From positions 31,513,501-31,577,500 of the forward strand of contig JAKSXM010000272.1 of assembly GCA_022575985.1 (NCBI GenBank): DNA of 64,000 bases. Direction: 5' to 3'. Position numbers and translations under genes: made by a program. This document shows, in pieces, positions 1 through 12,510 of this stretch. This DNA is from Anagrus nilaparvatae. Taxonomy: Eukaryota > Arthropoda > Insecta > Hymenoptera > Mymaridae. Positions within the stretch are counted from its first letter, which is position 1; each line of letters starts with the position of its first letter. A model generated the notes under the pieces. That model saw only the letters and a program-made list of their open reading frames with translations, was not told where the DNA came from and searched no databases.

Positions 1-1635
1 TAAAAATTACAGAAATTTAACAATACGTATTAGTTCAAACCAATAAACATTGTTAATTTTTTTTTGAATATTCTTGCAGCAAATATTGAAATGCATTTAT
101 TCTTTTATTAAAAAATTGATATAAATAAATAAATATTATTCAAATATTTCATTTACAAATATGTTGCTGATGGAACGTCCTGATATTAAATTTTGAGAAT
201 GAAAATGCCTGAAATTTGCTAAAATTTGTGTATGTAAGAAAATTTACATGAAATTTTGTTGAAACACTAAAAAAGTACTGGAAAAATTAAAAAATAGTCT
301 GAAAAGTCCTGAAATTTTAAAATAATGTTACTAACTATTAATTACAAATTATATGATAATTCAAGTCTAAAACTTATTTTTTTTATGAACTTGCTTAGAT
401 TTCAAAGGGTTTCATAGCAGACCAGAAACTAAGTCTCTATCAATTGCATCTCCTACATATCCTAGTTGAAGTCGAGTCAAATGCTGAAACTCGAAGCCTA
501 GAGTACAGTTGAAATGCCTACTAAACATCATCTTTTATTCTTATCTTTAAAATATTTTTGTTATTTTTCTATTTTTTTGTTATTTTGTTTGTTATCATGC
601 CTCATTGTAAGTATCAATAAGCACACGTAGTCTTGTACATAATGCATAATTAATTACGTAGGTATACTATTTAATAATGTAAATATAAGTAAAATAAGTT
701 AATAATTAATTTATTCAAAGTTCTGCCTTTTTTATTAGGCAGTCAAATTATCAAATTGTGATAATAATTTTGAAAGATTTAATAATTTATAAAAAGTTTA
801 ATAAATCTACGAAATTAAATTTTTTACCAATAAAGTATCGTACCTCATGATTTATACCTGGGGATCAGAGAGTCTAACTCAGGACCCTCTTGCTTGGTTT
901 ACTATTCCGGCGAATTGTAAAAATGATTAGATTTAAAATGTAATCGGATCAATCATAAAGTAAGTACTTTAGTTTTTAATTTCCCTTCTCAAAATTTATT
1001 CTGAGAGGATAAAATTTAACTCTAACAATTGATATTTTCTTTTCTGAAAAAGATTGCTGCTCGAAATTTTCATAAATATAGTTATAATTGAAATATAGTT
1101 ATAATTGAAAGAATAATTATTTTTCTAAGTATTTTGATTTTGAATTTTTCTTTTGCACATGTACACATTGAGGTATACTCGAAATAGTAGTCAAAAATAC
1201 TATTTTTTTAAATTTATACGGTTTTATTATAGTAAGTACCTATAAAAAATAATTAAAAAGAACTGATTTTCTATTTTAATAATTTAATTTTATTTAAAAA
1301 AATTATTTATTCTAACTATATGATAATAAGATTGACGTTCAAGTCAGAGAAAGTTAGAGAAAACGAGATCGAATCAGGGTGGTAGCTGCCTAAATTAATA
1401 TTTGACCAGATCTGGGTACATGCAAAAAAAAATTACCCGGGGCTAAGGCTGAAATAATTAAAATCACATATAATTGTTATATCATTAATTTATCTACTTT
1501 TAACTGATTATTACTGATAATATCAACTTTTTTCTTGTTTCTTATATATCAAATTTATTGCAATAGTCGTATCACAAGTTTCTTATCTTTCAACTCATAA
1601 CGCTGACGTTAGAAACACTATTATTTATTTAAATC
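1..1635. other. AT-rich intergenic stretch upstream of the first transporter
   Basis: No convincing coding exon on either strand. The text is low-complexity A/T with a few less AT-rich patches around 860-910 and 1360-1445 that I cannot assign. The promoter and 5' UTR of the first transporter gene must lie at its right end, but no core promoter motif is clear enough to call. Confidence 0.5.
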
Positions 1636-3274
1636 ATGGGATTTACCAGTAAGTCAATGCAGTTGTACAAATTTTTAATTATTGTCTATGCTCTGAGCAC
1701 CTAATTATTATAGATAGTTTCATTAAACAAAGATGGCTCATCGCGTTTATGGGCTTTCTTGCATTTTTCAATGCTTACACTTTGAGGATTTGCTTGTCTA
1801 TGGCTATTATTAAAATGGTCGTTTCTCATCAACACAATGATACTGTTATTCGATCTTCCTGTGCTCCTTACAGCAACGAGACTCTCATAACTACAAGCAA
1901 CAAAGACGTTACTGGGACATTTGAATGGAGCGAATATACCCAGGTAAGAAACCAGAAACTATAACATCGATTGTGCATTTGCTTAAAATTAAATTAAAAC
2001 TCCTACAAGAATGCAACATAACTTACGTTCATGAAAACAAATTTTTAATTTAGGGAATAATATTGTCATCGTTCTATTGGGGCTATGCAGTGACGCATCT
2101 TCCAGCTGGCATAGTAATTAGAAAATTCGGCTCTAAGCTTATCATAGGTTTTTCTATTTTTTTAACTTCTTTATTCACCCTGGCAACTCCGATCGCTACT
2201 AATTGGGGAGGCGCAACCGCCTTAACGATTTCTCGAGTTGCGATGGGTGCTTTACATGGCTTCATTCAACCTTCTGTCAGCTCGCTGCTTTCCCAATGGA
2301 TTCCTCCTTCAGAAAGATCAGTTATAGGCTCCATCGTTTATCCTGGGGTATCATTTGGAATTCTCGTTTCATCTTCAGTCTCAGGTATAATGCTGGGCAA
2401 TTTCGCTTTTGAATGGCCTTCGGTATTTTATTTATTTGGCGGTATAGCATTTGTTTGGGTCATTTTTTGGGTTTATCTGTGCTACGATAACCCTCGAGTT
2501 CATCCCTTTATTTCAGAAGAAGAAAGAAATTTTCTAAACAAGGAACTGAGCACTCATACTCATCAACATCCTCCATCGATTCCATGGAAAGAAATTTTTA
2601 GCTCAAAGCCATTTTGGGCTTTAATAATTATGCAATGCGGTCATGATTGGTGCAGCTACACCGTTATGTCCGATCTACCCAAATATATGAACAATGTTCT
2701 AAGGTTACCAGTTGAATTAACTGGGTACGCATCTTCCATTCATAATATCGGAGCAATGCTTTTTTGTATGCTAATGTCTTGTTTATCCGATTGGACAATC
2801 AACAATGGCTACTTGTCACGTACAAATGTTAGGAAACTAAACGGTACCATTGCAAGCTTAGGTGTTGCTGGATTTTTGATAGCTGCAGCTTACTCCGGTT
2901 GTAATCAAATATTAGCAGTCGCTTTGATAACCGCAGGACTAACTCTAAAAGGTAGCTCAGTGCCAGGTATAAAAATAAACGTATTAGATTTAAGTCCTAA
3001 CTATGCAGGGACTTTAATGGGACTGGATAATGGAATCGCTGCATTTACTGGAATTTTTGCACCGAACGTCGTTGGAATTTTGGCACCTAATCAAACTTTA
3101 GATGAATGGAAAATAATTTTTTGTATTGTCTTTACTTTATTGTTGTGCGTAAATTTAATATTTGTCATTTACGGAAGTGGTGATGTCCAAAAATGGAATG
3201 ACCCAATTCAGCTAAAAGAAGCAAAAAAAAATATTGACGATGTTCATTTGACGGAAACTTTTTTAAAAAGATAA
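1636..3274 (+). CDS. SLC17-family MFS transporter, tandem copy 1
   Basis: Predicted 12-TM solute/anion transporter of the SLC17 (sialin / insect inorganic-phosphate cotransporter) family, 487 aa, a usual length for the family. Three coding exons: 1636-1648 (ATG, then donor GTAAGT), 1714-1943 and 2054-3274. Intron 1 is phase 1 and intron 2 phase 0, as in the four paralogues. Exon 2 encodes the IKQRW motif, TM1 with its arginine (YTLRICLS), and a loop with an N-glycosylation sequon (NET). It ends in EWSEYTQ. Exon 3 opens with the TM2 signature GIILSSFYWGY and contains the TM4 block SRVAMG.LHG, GHDW in TM7 and the NYAGTLMGLDNG block in TM10. The TM4 position that is glutamate in VGLUTs and sialin is histidine here (about residue 149). 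The substrate cannot be told from sequence. The first exon is the least certain part because it codes only MGFT plus one base. It is nearest to copy 2 in sequence. Confidence 0.9.
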
Positions 3275-3625
3275 AAATAAAATGGCTTTTTTATCAAATT
3301 AGTTCGTCATGTACCTTATTTAAATCTCATGAAACTCTTTTCTATTTTATATTGCTAGAGAAATTTAGATTCCAAATTAGTTGAAAACAAATTAGTTTTT
3401 TTTTTTTAGATGATCTCCTAGTGGAAATTCAAATATTGAAGTAAATTCAATAATAAAAACTCGCGAAATGTATCTTTATTGGTAATTATGAAATAATAGC
3501 ACATTAATTGTATAAGTTTTAATAAATACGTTTATTTGTAAGTGCCATGTGTATCGCTTAAGAGCCGAGCAAACACATTCTAAGTATAATTGTCAATAGA
3601 CCAATAGACCTATAGAAAATATATT
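3275..3625. other. 3' flank of transporter copy 1
   Basis: AT-rich 3' UTR and flank. AATAAA-type signals occur right after the stop (near 3276) and near 3450, either of which could serve for polyadenylation. No gene seen. Confidence 0.4.
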
Positions 3626-3629
3626 TAAT

Positions 3630-4255
3630 ATATTGTATTTTGAGCAAGTCAGTAAACCTTTTAAAGGTGGATTGTCAAGTTGCGAATTATAAAGAAACTC
3701 AAAAAGTAATTATTTGGGACTTGGTCGATAGGTACTCTTCTCTACCGAGACTGCTAAGAATCACAGCTTATGTGGTTAGATTTATCGATAAAGGACTCAC
3801 TAAAAGTAAAATTAAAATTAAAAAAAGTTCTAATATATTCAATAATCGATGGTTTAATGTAAAATATTATAGGGGGTAAAATAATAAATAAAATAATAAA
3901 ATAATAAATCTGTAAATTAATTTCTGTGCAAGAATTACTGAGAGCTAGAATGATTTGGATTTATTTAGTTCAAAAAAGCTATTTTTCGAATGATATAAAA
4001 TTACTAAAATTAATCCAAATTTCAATGATTTAAATTTGCGTCAATTAGATGCATTTTTTGATCAAAATTTACTTCGTTTAGGTGGTTGTATTCATTTAGC
4101 ATTACTTGAATACAACTTTCTACTCTAAGGCGAGAATTTTGGGTTATCAATGGAAGAAATTTAGTTAGGAGTCAAATTCATAAGTGCAATACATGTATTA
4201 GATACATTTCAACTTGTTTATGTTTTGACACAACCAATATGATAATGGAATATGT
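3630..4255 (+). pseudogene. BEL/Pao LTR-retrotransposon pol relic
   Basis: Frameshifted remains of a BEL/Pao polyprotein. The frame around 3640-3879 reads RYSSLPRLLRITAYVVRFI, which is the segment between RNase H and integrase typical of BEL/Pao ('RFSSL.RLLRVTAYVLRF'). A second piece at about 3940-4005 reads LLRARMIWIYLVQKSYFS, and a third near 4030-4110 reads LRQLDAFFDQNLLRLGG, matching the usual 'L..L.PFLD..G.LRVGGR' stretch. A fourth at about 4130-4210 reads FWVINGRNLVRSQIHKCNTC, the integrase zinc-binding HKCxxC region. The order and spacing are right for one element, but frame changes and stops make it dead. No LTRs were recognised. Confidence 0.75.
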
Positions 4256-4789
4256 TCATTTATAACAGATCTAACGTATACTCCCTAAATATTATAAGCC
4301 CTAGAACCGAAATTACAATAAATCCCGAAATATAAATTATCCTAAGTCCATAAAACTATAAAGTATTCTAAGTTCTTGTTCTTTTTAGAGCCTGATCAGG
4401 CTCTTACTTCTACTTCAAATTATTCTATTTTCTAAGATCTAATTTGTAAAAATACAGCGAAAACAACAAATTCACAAATTGCAGTCTGTAAAGCCATGTA
4501 AATGTAAATGTAAATAGTAAAAGTAAATGTAAATAGTAAATGTAAAATAGTCTATTTATTTGTAAAATAAAAAAGTTCTGATACAGAATAACATAGTATA
4601 GTATAACAGCATAGATATAAAGTAAAAAAAAAAGAAATAAGACATAAAATTAGCAGTATCATAGCAACAATAAGTAACATATAATAAAAAAAATAGTGAA
4701 TTTTTGGTAACATTATTGCATTTCAGTCCTGATAAATATTGTTAAATGACCGAATCTTTGTATGTATGACTAGAACTTTTCACCTGTTT
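4256..4789. repeat. Low-complexity flank with (TAAATG)n-like tract
   Basis: A/T-rich sequence with a short tandem AAATGTAAATGT/AAATAGTAAATG tract at 4496-4565. It lies where the 3' tail of the minus-strand non-LTR element next door would be, and jockey-like elements often end in simple repeats, so it may be that tail. Confidence 0.4.
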
Positions 4790-5275
4790 TAAAGGAGTTA
4801 ATTGAAGGAAGGAATCGTTTTGATGAAGGGAGAGAGTTCCAACTTTTTATTCCTTTTACTTTTCACCATGCCACTCTTCAGGTGTAGCCAACTTTCGTGT
4901 TATTAACTCACCTCTGGCTGTCTCTTTAAGAATGCACTTTTGCTGGCGCATACGAAGAATTTTATATATAATGATGGATATAAAATATAACCTAAGATTG
5001 TTCGTGGTTAACCACCCTAATTTGTTTCTGTAAGGATTAATATGTGTGGCCCTGTCGATTCCATAGATGTATCTTAAACATATATTACTCAATCTTTTTA
5101 TTCTATCTTTCAGGTTTGTCAAGCAGTCTAATACAACAGAGCAATAATCTAAGTGGGGAACCACTAATGCTTCTATAAGCTTAATTCTTAGATCTTTGTT
5201 TGTGTACTGCTTAATAAATTGAAAAGAGTAAAGTACTCTATTAACTTTTTTGGTCACAAGTGAAATGTGTTTAAT
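4790..5275 (-). mobile_element. Truncated non-LTR retrotransposon, C-terminal part of RT ORF2
   Basis: The minus-strand frame 5257-4856 encodes 133 residues typical of the region after the reverse transcriptase palm in jockey/CR1-like elements: KLIEALVVPHLDYCSVV, then RLSNICLRYIYGI, then HINPYRNKLGWL. A continuation at 4860-4790, after a small shift, reads KKLELSPFIKTIPS, like the usual 'WNSLPLSIR..PSL' tail. The fingers/palm domains and the endonuclease are absent, so this is a 5'-truncated dead copy. The left boundary is uncertain. Confidence 0.75.
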
Positions 5276-5369
5276 AAATTTTGCTACTTACAGTTTTCAA
5301 AGGCTTTTGACCTAAAAATTTTAATTTGGTACATAAAAATGATTTCTTTCTTAAAAAAATGAATTTCCA

Positions 5370-5842
5370 GGGAAAAATTAATCGATTTAAAAAAAAAATT
5401 ATTATTTTACGATGAAAATCGAGCGAGTAATGCATGTTTAAAGTTCAGAAACAGGCTTTTTTCAGTAAAATTTCAATCTTTTTTAAGACGAATTTGAGCA
5501 AAATCTTAAATTGACGATAACTTGGCTAAATTTCATCGTACAAAGATAAGTTTTTTTTTCTTCTGGAGTGGTTTTTCCCTGGCAATCAGATTTTCTTATC
5601 TATTTTTAAAAATTTTATTTACCTAAAAAGTTATTTTAGCTCAGATACGAAAAACACGGTTTTTGACAAAAAAGTGAAAAAATCTTTTTGGCACCTATCG
5701 CCGATTTCTTGTTCACGATTTTTTTCGGTTTTCTGAAGGTTCAAACTACCTGAAAACATGGGTCATATCGATGTGTCCTCAAAAAAAAAATTACGATTCT
5801 CAAATTAAGTAGCACTTTTAAAATAATTGCTCATATGGACTA
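5370..5842 (+). repeat. Partial copy of the 22470-23042 hairpin element
   Basis: From TTACGATGAAAATCGAGCG onward this stretch matches 22590-23042 closely, including CAAATTAAGTAGCACTTTTA and the end AAATAATTGCTCATA. The left terminal inverted repeat present in the other copy is missing here, so this copy is truncated on the left. Confidence 0.75.
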
Positions 5843-6052
5843 CCCTAAATCTGTCCACCCGAAATTCGAATACATCAAAAATACCCCTTTTTAGGGGTAG
5901 TTTTTGCAAATTTAAGGGTGTTCCACCCGTTTCTCATAAAAATGACCCCAAAATTCGTGATCAGCGACCCAAAAAACCTATAGTAGACCAAAACTGGTAG
6001 TGGTAGGTGATTATACCGACCTTCCCCCCCCCCGTATTTTGACTGGAGTAAT
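5843..6052 (+). repeat. Solo right end of the 10626-12510 foldback family
   Basis: Contains a subterminal unit (TACCCCTTTTTAGGGGTAG, then TCAGCGACCCAAAAAACCTA), a C-run and the terminal CCCGTATTTTGACTGGAGTA. This is the same layout as the right arm of the element at 10626-12510. Only one terminal unit remains. Confidence 0.75.
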
Positions 6053-6170
6053 AATTCAATTTCATTTCTAGTTATTTTATATATGTATAAAATAAGATAT
6101 AAATAAATGTTAAAAAAGTTGATGAGAATAATGTGTAAAAAGTCTTTTTAACTTACTACAGGGTATTAGA

Positions 6171-6780
6171 ATCCCCAATAGCATTCCTTGATTTTCAATA
6201 CGGGTGCATCGATTGCTTCAAAATTGTTGAGAACAATTTCTCTGCAATCTAACAGCAACAAAGTATAATTTAATCAATTTTACAGCAATTTCCATGCAAC
6301 TCGTTACATCAATATTACATCAATAATAATGAAATGAATGTTGACATTATATTGCTTTCATATTGCTGTTATAATATGTAATATCACAGTATAGGTTAGG
6401 CAACACCATAATGTAAAATGCGGAGATTTTTTAAATATTTTGTTATTTTTGCGGATGTTTCTTTAAAATTTAATTGTAAATATGATATATTTTTAGATAC
6501 TTTTTTTAATTATTATTAAAAGTGCAAACATATAAGTTTAACAATGAAAATTTTTCTTAAAAAACATGACAACAATATGAATACAATATTCCATCAAGAA
6601 TTTTAGTCCCTAATAAAATCTTACATTGTTGTAAAATTGTATTAAATTTGAAAACATGTAGCCTACTTGATGTCAAATTTGCCTCATATGAGGACGCACC
6701 TTGATGTAAATTTGCTGTTTGCCTCAACATAAATTGATGTAATATTGTAAGCATATTTATGCCATAATGCTATTGGGGAT
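6171..6780. mobile_element. Non-autonomous DNA element with 15-bp terminal inverted repeats
   Basis: Begins ATCCCCAATAGCATT and ends AATGCTATTGGGGAT, a perfect 15-bp terminal inverted repeat 610 bp apart. The interior has no coding sequence and is AT-rich with repeated TTGATGT-like stretches. I could not define a target-site duplication with confidence (TTAGA on the left, GATGT on the right). Superfamily unknown. Confidence 0.65.
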
Positions 6781-7560
6781 GATGTAAGATAAAATTGGTC
6801 GATACAAATTATAGACGAATTTCTATTTCTTTTTTCCTTTGTCCATATTTTAAAAATAGGTGCTGGTAACTTTTTCGAAATAACATAAAGGATCGAGCGC
6901 TTGTGTTTTGTAAGATAATTATAAAATTATCCGAGATTTATCTTTTTCTTTAACGTATTATACCTTTTTGTGAGCAGTAAAAAAGTAGAATAATAGTATT
7001 TTTATAATTTTAGATTATTACTTCTTTACATTCTCAAATTACCCTTATTGTTAGTAAACTTATCAGTGGATAGAATAATTCTGATTTATTTATTTTTCTA
7101 TTTTTAAATTCTAATTCAAGTGGTCATCTTGTTTTTCGCAACCAAGGTTAGGATTACAAATTCCACGATTCATCAGGTTTTTGCGTCTGAAAATCAAAAA
7201 AATTAATGAATAACTTGCATATTCGCACATCTTGAAGTATTAGTCGCATTTTTTATGCTGCAGTATAATTATCTGCCACAGGTATGAAGAAAATATTGGA
7301 ATTAAGGTAATAAGTTAATAATTATTAGTTAAAGGTAATAATGATTAATAATAATTATTAATAATAATTAGTTCAAGGTAAAAAGCGTTGATCTAGTATT
7401 GTTATACTGGATAGAAAATTTTATTCAGATGTACCATTGAAGCCCATATTTCTTTGGGCTATTCTCGAATTTTTGGTTTTAATAAACTTTTTAGTAAAAA
7501 TATTCTATTTTTTTTGTTAGAATATAAAATGTAAAGCTTGTATTTTCTAAAGAAATTAGT
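6781..7560. other. AT-rich intergenic stretch
   Basis: No coding exon or recognisable element. Around 7300-7375 there is a run of overlapping TTAATAATTATTAG-like words. Confidence 0.4.
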
Positions 7561-8370
7561 TTTAGTACCCTAACAAAAATAACCAGCCGGTTTTGGCTGT
7601 TTTGGCTGGTTTTATCTGGTTTCATCTGGTTTCATCTGAAGAAAAATAGTTTTAGATGTTAAAAAAAGAAAATTTCTAGGAAAAACAAAGAAAATTCAAA
7701 CCTGAATAAGCTTAATAACATTATAATGTTTTAATCATATGATTTAATATTATTTTATCCAGCTATGCTGCGAATTTATTTTACCAGTATATGTTTGTTC
7801 GGAAAAACTTTTTTATTATGTGGAAAACTTGGAAAATTACGGAAAAGCTTAATGCTAATCTTAGCTGATTCCACCTGATGTCATCCGGAATCCACCTGGT
7901 TTTACATGGCTATGATCAGAAAATAAGTTTCACTTGTTAAATAATAGAAAATTTCCGGAAAATTAGGAAAATTCAATACTGGATATAAACTTTATAACAT
8001 TCTTTTGACTAATCTAAAATTATTTGACTCAGCTCCGTGGGGATTTATTTGACCTGTAATTATTTGCTTAGAAGAAAACATTCTTTTCTGTGTGAAAAAA
8101 TCGGAAAAAGCCAGAAAATCATTAACACGTTTCCACCTATGTTTTCATACGGAATCCGCCTCGTTTTACTATAAGTTATAATCAGAACAAGAATCGTACA
8201 AAAAAAACCATGATGATTTCCCATGTGATAAACCATAAGGTTGAAGAAAACTTTCATTTTTGTACTCAAATATATTTTCCGATTTTCCAAGATGGCGGAT
8301 CATAAGCATAAAAAAAGGAAATTTATTCATTATACCAGGGGGTTTTCTAGGTTGAGAAAATTTTATTTTA
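7561..8370 (+). repeat. Dispersed repeat, CCAGCCGG family (copy 1)
   Basis: Shares long segments with 52495-53330: ACCAGCCGGTTTTGGCTG at the start, TCTGGTTTCATCTGG, GAAAATTCAAACCTGAATAA, AACATTCTTTT and CAGGGGGTTTT near the end. It has no coding capacity. This copy preserves the empty site of a small MITE that sits in the other copy (TGTTT at 7727-7731). Confidence 0.7.
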
Positions 8371-8406
8371 TTATGAAGACATAGACATACTAGTACTAGT
8401 TGAAAG

Positions 8407-10625
8407 TTGAATTATTTAATTTCACATAATGGTTTTGTATTTACAGGCCTTAATATCGTGAGACGAGATATGCCAAATGGGCGAGGTGGAGGCATCGTAT
8501 TTATTATTCGTAAGAACATTGCATATCAATCTAATATTAACTTACAGGCTTCTCATAATGACCTTGAATTATATAGCATTAAATTAGCTAATTTCCATAA
8601 CCCAGTGACAGTTGTCGCTGCGAACGAACCTCCCGACCTATACCTCACTCAAGATAACTGGGACACGTAAATTAATAATCTTAATTCCTTTGATAATGTT
8701 ATTATTATATGGTGACTTTAATTCCCGTAACAAAAAATGAAATTGTAATCATAACGTCATTAGCTGATCTAGACTTTTAAACAGCCTTAATAGTATCGAT
8801 AATATTATAATTCTAAATGCGGACACCAAGTCTCATATAGTTTCACACAGTGCAAAAAAATCCAATATAGATTTGTTGCTAACCTCTCTTGATCTGTTCC
8901 AAAATATTAATTACCTGGTAGATAAAGATACTCATGGATCTGACCACTACCCGTTATTATTGGAATTAAATACCAAAAAATTCAATTACCGCAAAATCAG
9001 GTTTAAAGTGCAATCGGTCAGAACGGATTGGGATAAAGCAAATAAACTACTTGATGATAAATGCCCCGAATTTTTTACGAGTGAGTTTACAAATTAATTT
9101 CCCAAATGCAAAATCGTAATCCTGTCCCGTGGTGGGATAGTGACTGTGATAAGGCACGTCGATTGCGAATTGCATTTTTCAAAAGATTGGAACATACTAA
9201 AGATTTTTCTGATTATTTATGTTATAAGAAACAAGTATCTATTGCTATGAAGTTATTTAAATACAAAAAAAAGTCAACTTTCCATAAATTTGCTGGTATT
9301 TTAAATGCAAAATCCAAATTTAAATACAAGTTAAGGGTTGCTAGAATTTTCAAAAATAAAGGGGTTAAAATCGATGACAGAAAACAAAGACTCCTACTTT
9401 CAAAAAAACAAAACTGCCAAAATATGCTTGATTCATTATGGGTGATAAATCAGCCCCTGGCATAGATGGCATTAACTATGAGGAGGTACACAACATCCCA
9501 CATAAATATAAAATCATACTTTTTAACATCTTTAATGACATGTATGCCTTTGAGTCTTATCCTGAAGAATGGAACGACGTTTTCGTTCATTTTTCCCTAA
9601 ACCTAATGGTGGTGTCAGACCCATAGCGCTAGCATCTTGTTGTTCTAAACTTTTTGAGCTAATGCTATCTAACCGTCTGCGTTGGTGCGGTTAGAAACAC
9701 AAAAAATATTACTGATATCTCAAACAGGCTTTCAAAAAGGAAAATCGTGTGCAGATAATCTAACAGTTTTAACCCCCGAAATAGAAAATGCCTTCCGTAA
9801 TAAAGATCTTGTTCTAGCAGCATTCCTTGATGTCACTGTTGCTTTTAATAAAGTTATTATTAATATATATTATTAAAAAATTTATCGGGAATTTGGTGCT
9901 CTTATAAATTAATTTTATTAAATTTTTCACTTACAAAAGGTCTATATTTACTATCACAATGACCACCCCTTTTATTGCCTATAAAGGAGTCTCTTGAGGT
10001 GGAGTTTTGAGCCCCTTTTCTTTACTTAATTTATGTTTACAAAATAGTTGTTCACCTACCAACTGTTTTAAATTACTTCAATTTGCTGATGACATAGAAA
10101 TCTATAAAAGATTTAGTAATGTAACGCCAATGGTTTTAAAAGAATTTGAACATGCCATTGGCATACTTAATATAATAATTTAAAAAAACTTTCTCTTGTA
10201 CTTTAATAGAAAAAATAATTTTGATATCAATAACGTAAAAATTATACTAAATGGATTAGAAATTAAAGCATCCTAATCAGGTAGATTCTTAGGCATTTAT
10301 TTTGATGCTCGGCTCAACTTTACGTCACACATACTAACAGTACAGGCAATTGCTAAAATATCTTACAATTTTCCAGGGTAATGCTGTGGGGAGCTGACCC
10401 TCAAACGTTAATATTATTTTATAAATCCTATGTTAGGTCGATTATAGATTATTCTAGCTTTGTATATTCTCCATATTCCAATGGTCAAAACTTGAAAGAA
10501 TCCAATACTCAGCGCTTCGATTGGCATTAAGCTACCGAACTAGTACCCCGACAAATATTATCTTGTCTGAATCCAAAGTCGAAAGTCTTGATAACCGAGT
10601 CAAAAATTTAGGGACAACCTACTTT
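8407..10625 (+). mobile_element. Degenerate non-LTR retrotransposon: endonuclease and RT part
   Basis: Broken ORF2 of an endonuclease-RT-RNase H non-LTR element (I/LOA-like layout). About 8407-8670 reads RRDMPNGRGGG and later ELYSIKL, the apurinic-like endonuclease. About 8710-8960 has GDFN and GSDHYPLLLELN, the endonuclease C-terminus. About 9106-9180 has PVPWWDSDCDKARRLR, the linker. About 9440-9880 has SAPGIDG, NGGV.PIALASCCSKLFE, TGFQKGKSCADNL and AFLDVTVAFNKV (RT domains 1 to 3; the second conserved Asp of this block is Asn). About 9990-10110 has GVLSPLL and LLQFADDIEIY, the catalytic DD box. About 10270-10620 has RFLGIYFDARLNF and RIQYSALRLALSYR. Many stops and frameshifts make it inactive. 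The 5' ORF1 is absent. Confidence 0.85.
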
Positions 10626-12510
10626 TACTCCAGTCAAAATACGGGTTTGGTTGTATTTTTACTGGCGAACATGAGATTTACTTTCCTATACGTTTTTTGG
10701 GTCGCTGAATCCGAAAATCGGGGTCATTTCGTAAAGAAATGGGGGCTTCACCCTTAAATTTGCAAAAAACTACCCCAAAATGGGGTGTTTTTTACATAGT
10801 TGCAATTTGAGCGCTCAGATTGGCACCATACGGGTTTTTTGTGTCGCTGATCAAGAATTTTGACTCATTTTTCATAAATAATTAAAATTTCACCCCTAAA
10901 TTGGCTAAAATTACCCCCGAAAAGGGGGTGTTTTTGCTACTTTCGCACTTTGAGCATCCAGGATATGTCCATATAGGTTTTTCGGGTCGCTAATCAAGAA
11001 TTTCGACTTATTTTTCATATATATTCAATATTTCACCCTTAAAATAGCTAAAACTACCCCTGAAAGGGGTGTTTTTGCTATTTGGGCACTTTGAGCAACC
11101 AGGATATGTCCATATAGGTTTTTCGGGTCGCTAATCAAGAATTTTTATTTTTTTTTCATAAATATTCATCGATAATGGACATGGAACACGATTAATTACT
11201 TGTTTTATATGTTTTTAACTATATGTTTTTAGTCATATGTTATTTATTATATTTTTCTGTTTGAAACTTCTCGTTTCTCTTATAAATACTCTTGTACAAC
11301 ATTTTACATTAATAAATGATTTTATTGAGCATGCATTAAAAAAAAAAAAAAAATTTAAGTGTAATTTATTCATTTTTACCTTCACTATAATAATTTATTT
11401 TTCAGGTAAGTATTAATTTTTTATACAAAAATAACAAATTTTTATTGATCAGCGGCCCAGGGACCTGAATGGACATATTCAGGATGCTCAAAGTGTAAAA
11501 GTTCCAAAAAAACTTTAGCTGTTTTATGGGTGAAATATTTTATATTTATGAAAAAGGAGTCGAAATTCTTGATTAAAGGCCCAAAAAACCTATATATATA
11601 TATCCTGGATGCACAAAGTGCGAAAATAGCAAAAACACCCTTCTAAGGGATAGTTTTAGCTATTTTAAGGGTGAAATATTGAACATTTATGAAAAGTAAG
11701 TCAAAATTCTTGATTAGCGACCCAAAAAACCTGTATGGACATATCCTTGATGCACAAAGTGCCCAAATAGCAAAAACACCCCTTTTAGGAGTAGTTTTAG
11801 CTATTTTAAGGGTGAAATATTGAATATTTATGAAAAATAAGTCGAAATTCTTGATTAGCGACCCGAAAAACCTATATGGACATATCCTGGTTGCTCAAAG
11901 TGCCCGAATAGCAAAAACACCCCTTTTAGGGGGTAATTTTAGCCAATTTAGGGGTGAAATTTTAATTATTTATGAAAAATGAGTCGAAATTCATGATTAG
12001 CGACCCGAAAAACCTATATGGACATATCCTGGATGCTCAAAGTGCCCGAATAGCAAAAACACCCCTTTTAGGGGGTAGTTTTAGCCAATTTAGGGGTGAA
12101 ATTTTAATTATTTATGAAAAATAAGTCGAAATTCTTAATCAGCGACCCAAAAAACCTATATGGACATATCCTGGTTGCTCAAAGTGCGAAAGTAGCAAAA
12201 ACACCCCCTTTTCGGGGGTAATTTTAGCCAATTTAGGGGTGAAATTTTAATTATTTATGAAAAATGAGTCAAAATTCTTGATCAGCGACACAAAAAACCC
12301 GTATGGTGCCAATCTGAGCGCTCAAATTGCAACTATGTAAAAAACACCCCATTTTGGGGTAGTTTTTTGCAAATTTAAGGGTGAAGCCCCCATTTCTTTA
12401 CGAAATGACCCCGATTTTCGGATTCAGCGACCCAAAAAACGTATAGGAAAGCAAATCTCATGTTCGCCAGTAAAAATACAACCCCCCCCCCCCGTATTTT
12501 GACTGGAGTA
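10626..12510. mobile_element. Foldback element with tandem repeats in its arms, nested in the non-LTR element
   Basis: Ends are TACTCCAGTCAAAATACGGG and CCCGTATTTTGACTGGAGTA. The outermost roughly 180 bp of each arm are near-identical inverted copies. Inside, the arms are tandem arrays of a unit of about 130-140 bp containing CACCCCTTTTAGGGGTAG and AGCGACCCAAAAAACCTATA, with about three units on the left (to about 11165) and about seven on the right (from about 11445). The centre, 11170-11445, is AT-rich and non-coding. The insertion splits the retroelement frame between TTYF and SKILSNKSR, and rejoining the flanks gives continuous coding with a likely TTT duplication. A foldback/Galileo-like architecture is the best description. 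No transposase is present. Confidence 0.85.

Noticed and set aside
6171..6780. Target-site duplication for the ATCCCC element
   Set aside because: Flanks TTAGA and GATGT do not match well enough to call one.
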